64,000 bases of DNA from contig NZ_SDQE01000004.1 in assembly GCF_004153455.1 (NCBI RefSeq), positions 62,001 through 126,000 on the forward strand, written 5' to 3'. The stretch is from Allopusillimonas ginsengisoli. Its GTDB lineage: Bacteria > Pseudomonadota > Gammaproteobacteria > Burkholderiales > Burkholderiaceae_B. Under the pieces are notes generated by a model, which saw only the letters and a program-made list of their open reading frames with translations, searched no databases and was not told where the DNA came from. How positions within the stretch are numbered: the stretch's first letter is position 1; every line of letters begins with the position of its first letter. Below are positions 19,295-28,860 of this stretch, one piece after another. The position numbers were made by a program, and so were the translations under genes.

Positions 19295-20128
19295 ATGACA
19301 GTAAACACAGACTCTACCTCCGACGGGCGACGCAGCATACAGTCGGTGGAATCCGGTTTTCGCCTGCTTCAGGCCCTGGTCGACGCCGCGATTCCGCTCA
19401 ATCTGCGTGATCTGGCCGCACGCGCCGGCATGACATCTTCCCGCGCCCACCCTTATCTGGTGAGCTTTATCCGCGTGGGTGTCGTACAGCAGGATCCCGC
19501 GACAGGCCAGTACGAACTCGGCCCCTTCGCCCTGCAAATGGGCCTGGTCAGCCTGCAGCGCCTGGATCCCGTGCGCATTGCATTGCCCCATGTGGCCAGG
19601 CTTGCGGACCACATTGGCCACACCCTGGCGATCGCGGTGCTGGGTTCCCATGGCCCGACAATGATACACATTTCGGAAGCCAGCTATCCTGTGCATGTCA
19701 ACATGCGCAAGGGCACCGTCATGTCCATGCGGCATACCGCCACGGGGCATGTTTTTGCGACCTGGCTGCCGCCGCGCGTGGCGCAACACTATATAGACCG
19801 CGAGATCGGCGACACGGCGGTGGTAACCAGCGTAAGCCCGGATCTGCCGGACCACGATGCCTGGCGCGCCCTGGTTGCCGACATCAGGGCGGCCGGCCTG
19901 GCCCGCGCGCTGGGCAACCCTCTGCCGGGGATCGATGCGCTGTCAGTTCCCGTTTTTGATCACTCCGGCAATATCGCCCTGGCGCTTACCAGCCTGGGCC
20001 CCAGCTCGCTTTTTGACGCCAGCCCGCAGGGCCCCATCGCCCGGGCGTTGCTGAGCTGCGCCGCCAGCATTGGCACTCAACTGGGCTATCGCGCAAAAGA
20101 GCAGCCGGCGGCGCTGGCTCCGGAATAA
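19295..20128 (+). CDS. IclR-family transcriptional regulator
   Basis: A 277-residue IclR regulator. The N-terminal helix-turn-helix SIQSVESGFRLLQAL ... LNLRDLAARAGMTSSRAHPYL is followed by the effector domain with VSLQRLDPVRIALPHVARL and HTATGHVFATWLPP. The ATG at 19295 is chosen over a TTG 12 bases earlier; neither has a strong ribosome site. It lies 74 bp upstream of phnD on the same strand, so it probably controls the transporter, perhaps as the first gene of that operon. IclR control of a phosphonate-type transporter is unusual; PhnF (GntR) or PhoB is the common arrangement. Confidence 0.92.
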   Translation: MTVNTDSTSDGRRSIQSVESGFRLLQALVDAAIPLNLRDLAARAGMTSSRAHPYLVSFIRVGVVQQDPATGQYELGPFALQMGLVSLQRLDPVRIALPHVARLADHIGHTLAIAVLGSHGPTMIHISEASYPVHVNMRKGTVMSMRHTATGHVFATWLPPRVAQHYIDREIGDTAVVTSVSPDLPDHDAWRALVADIRAAGLARALGNPLPGIDALSVPVFDHSGNIALALTSLGPSSLFDASPQGPIARALLSCAASIGTQLGYRAKEQPAALAPE

Positions 20129-20202
20129 CCCTTCGTTATTTTCCCGTTGCATTCCTATATCATTAATGCTTAAAACAAGTGGACGATACAAGGGAGACAA
20201 CC

Positions 20203-21192
20203 ATGACGCTACGTTCCATACTGCTTTTGGGCGCTTTTGCCGCCGTATTTGGCCTGAGCCAGGCCGCCAGGGCGGATGACTGCCCCAACCGCGGCGATCT
20301 CGATACGATGTATTGCGACGCCAACAATGACCTGGTCGCGGATACGCCCACTGATCCCGACAAGCTCAAAACTCCGTCTACCATCGTGTTCACCTACACG
20401 CCGGTTGAGGATCCCGCTGTCTATGCCGAGATTTTCTCGCCCTTTACCAAGTATCTGTCGCAGTGCGTAGACCGCAAGGTTGTGTTCTATCAGGTACAAA
20501 GCAATGCCGCGGAAATCGAGGCCATGCGCTCGAACCGCCTGCATGTGGGCGGCTTTTCGACGGGCCCCACCAACTTCGCCGTCAATCTGGCCGGCGCCGT
20601 GCCCTTTGCCGTCAAAGGCAATGCCGACGGCTTCCAGGGCTACAACCTGATCGTCATCGTCAAGAAAGACAGCCCTTTCAAGACGCTGAAAGATCTCAAG
20701 GGCAAGAAGGTGGCGCATACCTCTCCCTCGTCCAACTCGGGCAACATGGCGCCCATCGCACTGTTCCCTGCTGAAGGACTGGTGCCAGGCAAAGACTATG
20801 ACTTCCTTTATTCCGGCAAGCATGATCAGTCGGTCATGGGCGTAAATTCCGGCGACTATGATGCCGCAGCAGTGGCGTCGGACGTGTTCCATCGCATGGC
20901 CGAGCGCGGCCAGGTCAAGGAAGATGATTTCCGTATTATCTACACCAGCGAAAAATTCCCGACGTCGTCCTTTGCCTATGCGTACGACCTGGAACCAGCT
21001 TTCCGCGACAAGATGCTCAAGTGTTTCTATGACTTCCGGTTTCCGGACGAAATGAAAGAAGCCTTTGATGGCGCCGATCGCTTCTACCCGGTTACGTACG
21101 AAAAAGACTGGAAAATCGTGCGCGACGTGGCCAAGGCAGGCGGCGAAAGCTTTACGAAATCGGCCTACGACAAAGCCAACAAGGGTAAGTAA
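20203..21192 (+). CDS. phnD: phosphonate/phosphite-type ABC transporter substrate-binding protein
   Basis: Periplasmic binding protein of 329 residues. The signal peptide [20 protein letters not shown] ends at ARA before [10 protein letters not shown]. The conserved NPTD/PBP-like core shows [36 protein letters not shown] (ligand-contacting Ser/Thr), and [25 protein letters not shown] lies 8 bases before the ATG. A possible promoter TTGCAT-17-TTAAAA lies upstream. It heads phnD-phnC-phnE-phnE. The true ligand (phosphonate, phosphite or another oxyanion) cannot be read from sequence. Confidence 0.92.
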   Translation: MTLRSILLLGAFAAVFGLSQAARADDCPNRGDLDTMYCDANNDLVADTPTDPDKLKTPSTIVFTYTPVEDPAVYAEIFSPFTKYLSQCVDRKVVFYQVQSNAAEIEAMRSNRLHVGGFSTGPTNFAVNLAGAVPFAVKGNADGFQGYNLIVIVKKDSPFKTLKDLKGKKVAHTSPSSNSGNMAPIALFPAEGLVPGKDYDFLYSGKHDQSVMGVNSGDYDAAAVASDVFHRMAERGQVKEDDFRIIYTSEKFPTSSFAYAYDLEPAFRDKMLKCFYDFRFPDEMKEAFDGADRFYPVTYEKDWKIVRDVAKAGGESFTKSAYDKANKGK

Positions 21193-21197
21193 GGTTT

Positions 21198-21965
21198 ATG
21201 GCATCGTTGGAAATCAAAGGGCTGGTCAAAGAATACAAAGCCAATGTGCCCGTGCTGCGGGACATTAACCTGACATTCAGCGGCGAGGGGCTGACGGCCA
21301 TCATTGGCCCGTCAGGCACCGGCAAAAGCACCTTGTTGCGCTGTATCAATCGCCTGATAGAGCCGACCCAAGGCAGCATACTGCTGGTCGATGACAGTTC
21401 CCGTATCGACCTGGCGCGTGTACGGGGCTCGGCCCTGCGCCAGGCCCGTCGCCGCATAGGCATGGTCTTCCAGGAGTACAACCTGGTCGAACGGCTGACT
21501 GTCATGGAAAACCTGCTGACCGGGCGGCTGGGCTACACCGCGTTCTTCAATGCCTGGCGCCGCCATTTCGAGCCCCAAGATATCCAGTATGCCTTCAGCC
21601 TGCTTGATACGGTGGGGCTGGGCGGCTTCGCCAACCAGCGTGCCGATGCACTGTCTGGCGGCCAGCGCCAGCGGGTCGGGATTGCACGGGCACTCATGCA
21701 ACGGCCGCAATTGCTGCTGGCCGATGAGCCAACGTCGTCGCTGGATCCCAAGACTTCGGTCGAGATCATGGAATTGCTGACGGAACAAGGGCAGGCCAAT
21801 GGGATTCCCGTCATCGTCAATATCCATGACGTGGAGCTGGCCCGGCGCTATGCCACACGTATCGTGGGCATGTCCGGCGGCCATATCGTCTACGACGGCG
21901 ACCCTCGGGGCCTGGCCTCGGATGTGCTCAAGCAGATCTACGGGGGCGAGTCATGGCTGGAATAG
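21198..21965 (+). CDS. phnC: phosphonate-type ABC transporter ATP-binding protein
   Basis: ATPase subunit of 255 residues. Walker [10 protein letters not shown] (about 36-44), Q-loop [13 protein letters not shown], signature [15 protein letters not shown] (about 152-166), and Walker [14 protein letters not shown] follow in order, with the switch His in NIHDVELA. The gene begins 5 bp after phnD with TAAGG upstream and overlaps the first permease by 13 bp. Confidence 0.96.
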   Translation: MASLEIKGLVKEYKANVPVLRDINLTFSGEGLTAIIGPSGTGKSTLLRCINRLIEPTQGSILLVDDSSRIDLARVRGSALRQARRRIGMVFQEYNLVERLTVMENLLTGRLGYTAFFNAWRRHFEPQDIQYAFSLLDTVGLGGFANQRADALSGGQRQRVGIARALMQRPQLLLADEPTSSLDPKTSVEIMELLTEQGQANGIPVIVNIHDVELARRYATRIVGMSGGHIVYDGDPRGLASDVLKQIYGGESWLE

Positions 21966-22858
21966 CGGGTGACGGCGCCGCTGCTGACAGCATCAAGCCG
22001 TTTGCACTGTCGAATAAGGCCAAGCTGGGCCTGATTCTCGTGATCGCCTATGCAATCTTTGCCTCGACGCAGCTCGGATTTTCGTGGGACCGCTTTGCCG
22101 CCGGCATGGGGCATGGCGCGCGCTTTCTGGCGCGCATGTTTCCACCGAGCTTCGAGCGCATGGATGTGCTGTGGAAAGGTATTGCAGAAAGCCTGGAAAT
22201 AGCCGTTCTCGCTTCAACGCTGGGCATATTGCTGTCGCTGCCCATCAGCCTGCTGGGCGCACGCAATCTGATGCCTGTGTGGGCGACCTGGCCGGCGCGG
22301 GCCATTGTGTCGCTTTGCCGATCGCTGCATCCTGTTATTGTTGCGATTATTTTCGTCAAGGCCGTCGGCTTTGGCGCGCTGGCGGGCGTGCTGGCGCTCA
22401 GCGTCGCGTCCATTGGATTCATCGGCAAGCTGTTTACCGAGGCCATTGAGGAAATTTCCCTCAAACAGGTCGAGGCCGTGCGCGCCAGCGGTGCATCGTT
22501 CGCCAATGTCATCCTGTTTGCGGTGCTGCCACAGGTTTTTGCCCGTTTTGTCGGATTCGCCACTTATCAACTGGACTCCAATCTGCGCAACTCCACCATG
22601 GTGGGGATTGTGGGCGCGGGCGGTATCGGCGGCACGCTGTTCTCGGCCTTTCAGCGATTTGATTACGACTTCGTCTGCACGATACTGGGCACGATTATCC
22701 TCATCATCATGCTCGGCGAAGTACTGGCGCGCGCGGTGCGCGCCATCCTGCTCGACAATCTTTCGCTTGGCGATCTGCTGCACGGCGCCAGGCGCAGCGG
22801 CGCAGTGGCGCCGCGGCTCGAGACGCAGGACAAACGGCCAGTGGGAGAGGATGCATGA
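21953..22858 (+). CDS. phnE: phosphonate-type ABC transporter permease (first)
   Basis: Inner-membrane permease of 301 residues with about six membrane segments. It carries the permease motif [21 protein letters not shown] (quoted [16 protein letters not shown], about 165-180), which docks the ATPase, then [22 protein letters not shown], a PhnE signature. It has an extended N terminus of about 20 polar residues. Start overlaps phnC and its stop overlaps the next permease gene by 4 bases. Confidence 0.94.
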   Translation: MAGIAGDGAAADSIKPFALSNKAKLGLILVIAYAIFASTQLGFSWDRFAAGMGHGARFLARMFPPSFERMDVLWKGIAESLEIAVLASTLGILLSLPISLLGARNLMPVWATWPARAIVSLCRSLHPVIVAIIFVKAVGFGALAGVLALSVASIGFIGKLFTEAIEEISLKQVEAVRASGASFANVILFAVLPQVFARFVGFATYQLDSNLRNSTMVGIVGAGGIGGTLFSAFQRFDYDFVCTILGTIILIIMLGEVLARAVRAILLDNLSLGDLLHGARRSGAVAPRLETQDKRPVGEDA

Positions 22859-23655
22859 ACAAGGCCATTCCTGACACCTGGATACGCTTCACGCCAGGCC
22901 AGCGCCTCTTGCGGTTCGTACTGTACTTGCTGTTCGTGATGGCCATTGTGCAGTCCATCCGAACCATCGATGTCATCCCCGAGTTCCTGTACGACGCACC
23001 CACGCAGATGGCCGACCTCTTGAACCGGATGTGGCCGGTGGACTGGGCCAGCTTCCAGGGCGAGATACACAAGGCGCTGATCGAAACCCTGCACATGGCT
23101 ACGCTGGGCACCATCCTGGCAGTCATCATGGCGGTTCCCGTGGGGCTGGCGGCGGCAAACAATCTGACGCCCAATCGCTTCATCAATTTTCTGGCCCGCC
23201 TGATTCTGGTCTCCAGCCGCTCCATTAACTCGCTGGTCTGGGCCCTGCTGTTCATCGCAATCTTCGGCCCCGGGCCGCTGGCCGGCACCATTGCCATCGC
23301 GTTCAGATCCATAGGCTTCATCGGCAAGCTGCTGGGCGAGGCCATCGAGGATGCTCAGCCGGGCCCCATCGAGGCGCTGACAGCGACGGGCGCGCGTACG
23401 GGATCCATCATCGGCTATGGCTATTGGCCGCAAATCAGGCCCGCGTTCTGGTCTATCGTGTTATTGCGCTGGGATATCAATGTGCGAGAATCCGCCGTGC
23501 TGGGTCTGGTCGGCGCGGGCGGCATTGGCATGGCGCTGAACAGCGCCATGGATTTATTCCAGTGGGACAAGGTAGCGTTGATTCTTGTGCTGATTTTTGC
23601 CATCGTCATCATCGCCGAGGTATTGATCACGCGAGCACGCAAAACGCTGCTTTAA
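22855..23655 (+). CDS. phnE: phosphonate-type ABC transporter permease (second)
   Basis: Second PhnE-type permease, 266 residues, similar to the first along its length: AVIMAVPVGLAAANNLTPN, FIGKLLGEAIEDAQPGPIEAL (docking loop), and LGLVGAGGIGMALNSAMDLFQWD near the C terminus. The ATGA overlap with the preceding gene indicates coupled translation and a heterodimeric channel. No C-P lyase or phosphonatase genes follow. Confidence 0.94.
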   Translation: MNKAIPDTWIRFTPGQRLLRFVLYLLFVMAIVQSIRTIDVIPEFLYDAPTQMADLLNRMWPVDWASFQGEIHKALIETLHMATLGTILAVIMAVPVGLAAANNLTPNRFINFLARLILVSSRSINSLVWALLFIAIFGPGPLAGTIAIAFRSIGFIGKLLGEAIEDAQPGPIEALTATGARTGSIIGYGYWPQIRPAFWSIVLLRWDINVRESAVLGLVGAGGIGMALNSAMDLFQWDKVALILVLIFAIVIIAEVLITRARKTLL

Positions 23656-23720
23656 CACAGCATATTGACGCCGGCCAGGGCACCGTGGCCGGCACATTGG
23701 CAACACAGAAGGATGATGCT

Positions 23721-25370
23721 GTGCTTGAACGTGAACTCAAGCTCCATGTGCCTGCTTCGGCACGCACGCAAATCGAGGAGCGACTGCGTACACTGGGCGC
23801 GCAGGAGCAACAGTTGCGGGCCCGCTATTTCGATACCGCCGACCGCGAACTGGCCCGCGCGGGCATCGCCTTGAGACTCAGACAGGAAGGGGAGCAATGG
23901 GTGCAGACCGCCAAAGCCCCTGGCCCGGACGAGCTATCCCGAATAGAACTGAATCACCCACGCCCCGGACCTGAGCTAGATCTGTCCGTTTATCAGGATA
24001 CCGCCCTCGGCGCGGTGCTGGCGGAACTGTCGCAAACGCTGTGTCTGCGCTATGAAACCGACGTACTGCGCCTGAAGGTCATCGACAAGGCGCCAGGCCA
24101 TCCCCACCCTGGCACGCTGGAGCTCGCGTATGATCGCGGTGTTATCCGGGCGGGCGACCTCATCCTCGACATTTGCGAGCTGGAGTTCGAGTTGCTGTCG
24201 GGCAACGTCGCTGCGCTGTTCCAGACAGGGCGGCAGTGGATGCAGGACCATGACCTGGTTCTTGACCTGCGCAGCAAGGCCGAGCGTGGCGATCTCCTGG
24301 CCCAGCACATGACCAACGCAGACGGCAATAATTCCCGGGCCGCCCTGAGAAGCGCTCAGCATGATTACAAACATGCGATGCCAGGCAACGGCCTGCGCAT
24401 CGACCCCTACACGCGCGGCCTGCTCAGGCCCCAACGCGCCAAGGCCACCTCGCTGTCGCAGGACATGACAACGCTACAGGCATACCAGGCTTGCCTGGCC
24501 GACTGTGTCAACCACGTCATTCGCAATGCCACCTTGCTGGCCGGCGTCGACAATCCGGGGGCGAGCCAAGCTCTGCTGGGACGGTACGTACACCAGTTGC
24601 GCGTTGGCATGCGACGCCTGCGCACGTGCTGGCGTTTTTTTGGCAAATGGGTCAGCATTCCCCTGTCCGACGACCAGTTGCGTCGCTACTTCGCGCTGCT
24701 GGGCAGTGTCAGCGACAACGATGTGCTGCGCTTTGATATTGCCCCCCGCCTGGCCAAGGCAGGCATGCCACCGCTGCTAGCGCCTGCCTCCCGCGAGCTT
24801 GCCAGCCCCAGCGACTACGATCCGCGGGCACTGGCCGCCAGCGCGCCTTTTCAGCTGTACCTGCTGTGCCTGCTTGAGCATCTCGTCACCTGCGCGGATC
24901 AGGCCCAGGCCGACGCAATGGCTGTGGGGGCGCATTGGACCGCGCCTGCCCTGCAGGGCGAAGCGGCGCCCGAGCCTGCGCACGCACGCGCCCTAGGCGC
25001 GCGGCTCGAGAAGCGGCTGCAGAAATGGCTTAGGCAGCTGTGCCGCGAAGGTAGGGATTTCAGTCAGCGCCCCGAATCAGCACAGCATGATCTGCGCAAG
25101 AAACTGAAACGGTTGCGCTACAGCCTGGAGTTCTCGGCATCGGTCCTTCCCCAGAACAGGCTGGCCGATATTCGCGCCCTGCTCACGCCCCTTCAGCACG
25201 CCATGGGCGATCTGAACGATATGTACAACGCCTGGCATTATTACGCGCCGCTGTCCCGCACTGAGCCAGCGGCGCTTTTTGCCCTGGGCTGGCTCAGGGC
25301 CATGCAGGATCAGCTTCAGCGGCAGATACAGGGAGATCTTGACCGCCTGGAGGAGGCCTGCCGGCGCTGA
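23721..25370 (+). CDS. CYTH-CHAD domain protein, probable inorganic triphosphatase
   Basis: A 549-residue protein. The N-terminal CYTH domain (about 1-200) has the metal/triphosphate motif ERELKLHVP, RYFDTADREL, and IALRLRQEGEQWVQTAK. The C-terminal CHAD domain (about 230-540) is rich in conserved histidines and arginines: YVHQLRVGMRRLRTCWRFF and HDLRKKLKRLRYSLEF. CHAD domains bind polyphosphate. The GTG at 23721 is chosen because AAGGA (23708-23712) sits 8 bases before it; a longer frame inside phnE is a shadow. It begins 65 bp after the phn transporter on the same strand, hinting at a link between phosphorus uptake and polyphosphate. Confidence 0.9.
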   Translation: MLERELKLHVPASARTQIEERLRTLGAQEQQLRARYFDTADRELARAGIALRLRQEGEQWVQTAKAPGPDELSRIELNHPRPGPELDLSVYQDTALGAVLAELSQTLCLRYETDVLRLKVIDKAPGHPHPGTLELAYDRGVIRAGDLILDICELEFELLSGNVAALFQTGRQWMQDHDLVLDLRSKAERGDLLAQHMTNADGNNSRAALRSAQHDYKHAMPGNGLRIDPYTRGLLRPQRAKATSLSQDMTTLQAYQACLADCVNHVIRNATLLAGVDNPGASQALLGRYVHQLRVGMRRLRTCWRFFGKWVSIPLSDDQLRRYFALLGSVSDNDVLRFDIAPRLAKAGMPPLLAPASRELASPSDYDPRALAASAPFQLYLLCLLEHLVTCADQAQADAMAVGAHWTAPALQGEAAPEPAHARALGARLEKRLQKWLRQLCREGRDFSQRPESAQHDLRKKLKRLRYSLEFSASVLPQNRLADIRALLTPLQHAMGDLNDMYNAWHYYAPLSRTEPAALFALGWLRAMQDQLQRQIQGDLDRLEEACRR

Positions 25371-25408
25371 CCCTCTGGCCCACCCTCCTGGCCCGGTAAC
25401 GTCGCGCC

Positions 25409-26809
25409 TTATTCGCCCAGCAGCGCCGAAGCGAACTCACGGGCAACAAACGGCTGCAAATCGTTCAGCCCTTCGCCCACGCCTATCCAGTACACGGGTA
25501 TTGGCCGCACACCCTGGCTGCCAGCCGCGACGGCGGCCAGCGTGCCCCCCTTGGCAGTGCCATCCAGCTTGGTGACAACGAGCCCGGTCAGCGTGATGGC
25601 GGCATCAAAGGCGCGTATCTGAGAAATGGCGTTCTGGCCTGTGTTGCCGTCTACAACCAACAATATCTCGTGGGGCGCGTCGCCATCGGCTTTAGCAATG
25701 ACGCGCTTGATTTTCTTGAGTTCCTCCATGAGATGCAATTGGGTCGGCAGCCTGCCCGCCGTATCCACCATCACGACATCGACTTCGCGCGCGCGGCCGG
25801 CGTTGACGGCATCAAAGGCCACCGCAGCCGGGTCGCCCCCTTCTTGGGCAATGACCGTGACATTGTTGCGGGCACCCCACTCCATCAGTTGCTCGCGCGC
25901 CGCGGCGCGGAAAGTATCGCCCGCCGCCAGCAGCACACGCGCATTTTGCGCCTGGAAATGGTTGGCCAGCTTGCCAATGGACGTGGTTTTCCCTGCGCCG
26001 TTCACGCCCGCGATCATGACGACCAAAGGCGCCACACGACCCAAGGGAAACGGTTTTTCCAGCGGAGCAAGGTGATCGGCAAGGATATCCCGCAGCGCCG
26101 TCTTGACCGCTGCGGCATCTTCGATTCGATCCTTCTTGACGCGTGCCCGCAGCGCGGTCAAGAGCTTGTCGGTGGCCTCAATGCCGGCATCCGCCATGAT
26201 CAGCGCAGTTTCGAGCTCCTCAAAGAGATTTTCATCGACCTTGACGCCGACAAACAGTCCACCGATGCTCTGGCCAGTGCGTGAGAGCCCCTTTTTCAAC
26301 CGCGCCAGCCAAGAGGATTTGGCAATCGGTGCGGCCACAGGCGGCTCGGGCTCGGCCGCCTGATCGGACACAGAGGCGGACGGTTCGGCGGGGGGTTCAA
26401 CCTGGGAAGGTTGGTGGGACAGCTCGGGGGCTATCGGTAAGGGTTCAGTCTGGGACGGCTGATCAGGGCGAGCAAACGCCGCATCCTGATCCGCTGGCTC
26501 ATCCACTGCCTCATCCGATGCAAGGGGCGTAGCTGGCGTACTTGGCGTACTTGGCGTACTTGGCGTGCTGGGCGTGCTGGGCATAGCCGGCGCACTGGGC
26601 GCATCTGGCGCACTGGCCGTATCCGGCACCGGCGGGCGCTCATCGACGGCTGGGGCTTCGGAGGCGACAGGCGCGGCGGAGGGATCCTCGGGGGCGGTGT
26701 CTACCCCCGCAGGCAGCGCATCTGCGGTATTGTCCTGCTCCGCAGGTATAGAGGCCTGATCGCGGTTTTCGCCGGACGCTGGCTTCTTTCTTTTAAAAAA
26801 ACTGAACAT
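25409..26809 (-). CDS. ftsY: signal recognition particle receptor FtsY
   Basis: Membrane-associated SRP receptor GTPase of 466 residues. The N terminus MFSFFKRKK is followed by an acidic, proline-rich linker (about 10-160). The NG domain then shows SWLARLKKGLSRT, GVNGAGKTTSIGKLA (G1, about 265-279), VMVDTAGRLPTQ, TKLDGTAKGG and the closing GLNDLQPF. The ATG at 26809 is chosen because upstream frame to 26965 has no family match. Part of the linker is encoded by a 9-bp tandem repeat giving PST units. It is divergent from rsmD. Confidence 0.97.
   Translation of the reverse strand: MFSFFKRKKPASGENRDQASIPAEQDNTADALPAGVDTAPEDPSAAPVASEAPAVDERPPVPDTASAPDAPSAPAMPSTPSTPSTPSTPSTPATPLASDEAVDEPADQDAAFARPDQPSQTEPLPIAPELSHQPSQVEPPAEPSASVSDQAAEPEPPVAAPIAKSSWLARLKKGLSRTGQSIGGLFVGVKVDENLFEELETALIMADAGIEATDKLLTALRARVKKDRIEDAAAVKTALRDILADHLAPLEKPFPLGRVAPLVVMIAGVNGAGKTTSIGKLANHFQAQNARVLLAAGDTFRAAAREQLMEWGARNNVTVIAQEGGDPAAVAFDAVNAGRAREVDVVMVDTAGRLPTQLHLMEELKKIKRVIAKADGDAPHEILLVVDGNTGQNAISQIRAFDAAITLTGLVVTKLDGTAKGGTLAAVAAGSQGVRPIPVYWIGVGEGLNDLQPFVAREFASALLGE
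26535..26579. repeat. 9-bp tandem repeat within ftsY linker
   Basis: Five in-frame 9-bp units: three GGCGTACTT followed by two GGCGTGCTG. On the coding strand they encode repeated Ser-Thr-Pro. Copy change would keep the reading frame and alter only the length of the disordered linker. Confidence 0.9.
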
Positions 26810-26895
26810 ACGTTTTACACTATCCCAATAAGCAATACGAACACGCCAAAATTGCCCATGCCCACCCCATTCCTGATGATGCATCCAAAACGCGC

Positions 26896-27477
26896 ATGAA
26901 AAAGCACGTAGTCCGTATTGTAGGCGGTGATTATCGCAAAACACCGATTCCCGTCGTCGACGCACCCGGCCTGCGCCCTACACCTGACCGCGTACGCGAA
27001 ACGCTCTTTAACTGGCTCAATCACTTTTGGGCGGGCGAGTTCTCCGACAAACGTGTGCTTGATCTGTTTGCGGGCTCTGGCGCGCTGGGATTCGAAGCGG
27101 CTTCGCGTGGGGTTGCCCATGTGCAAATGGCGGAAACCCACCCTGCGGCCGTGTCAGCGCTGCGCGCCTTGCGCACCAAACTGGGCGCGCAGCAAGTGCG
27201 CATACACGCTGGCGATGCCTTGGTGGTGCTGGATCGCCTGGACGGCGCGACGTTCGATCTGGTGGCGCTGGATCCTCCATTTGGCCAAGGCTGGATGAAC
27301 AAGCTGTGGCCTCGGTTATCGAACGTATTAAAGCCGGATGGGCTGCTTTATGTGGAGTCCGAAGCCCTCATCGAGCCGCCTGACACGTGGGAAACCTTGC
27401 GCGAGTCACGTGCCGGACAGGTACATTTCCATTTGCTGCGATTTGCTGCATTGCAAAAAACAGTCAATAATCCGTAA
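26896..27477 (+). CDS. rsmD: 16S rRNA (guanine-966 N2) methyltransferase
   Basis: Methylates G966 of 16S rRNA. The 193-residue product has VRIVGGDYRKTPIPV, LRPTPDRVRETLFNWL, the SAM site LDLFAGSGALGFEAASRG (about 54-71) and the catalytic DPPF in LVALDPPFGQGW. It is divergent from ftsY and upstream of coaD, a conserved betaproteobacterial order. Confidence 0.97.
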   Translation: MKKHVVRIVGGDYRKTPIPVVDAPGLRPTPDRVRETLFNWLNHFWAGEFSDKRVLDLFAGSGALGFEAASRGVAHVQMAETHPAAVSALRALRTKLGAQQVRIHAGDALVVLDRLDGATFDLVALDPPFGQGWMNKLWPRLSNVLKPDGLLYVESEALIEPPDTWETLRESRAGQVHFHLLRFAALQKTVNNP

Positions 27478-27493
27478 TTAGAACTAGAATTAG

Positions 27494-28078
<585 letters not shown>

Positions 28079-28165
28079 AGCTGACGCCAGCATAAGGGTT
28101 AATCGACCCTTATGCCCACAAAGGCTTACACTACTGAATGACGGCCCAAAATGCCGATTCTTTAG

Positions 28166-28856
<691 letters not shown>

Positions 28857-28860
<4 letters not shown>

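Noticed and set aside
21198-23655. Complete phosphonate degradation locus
   Set aside because: Only transporter genes are present; no C-P lyase or phosphonatase genes occur in the window.
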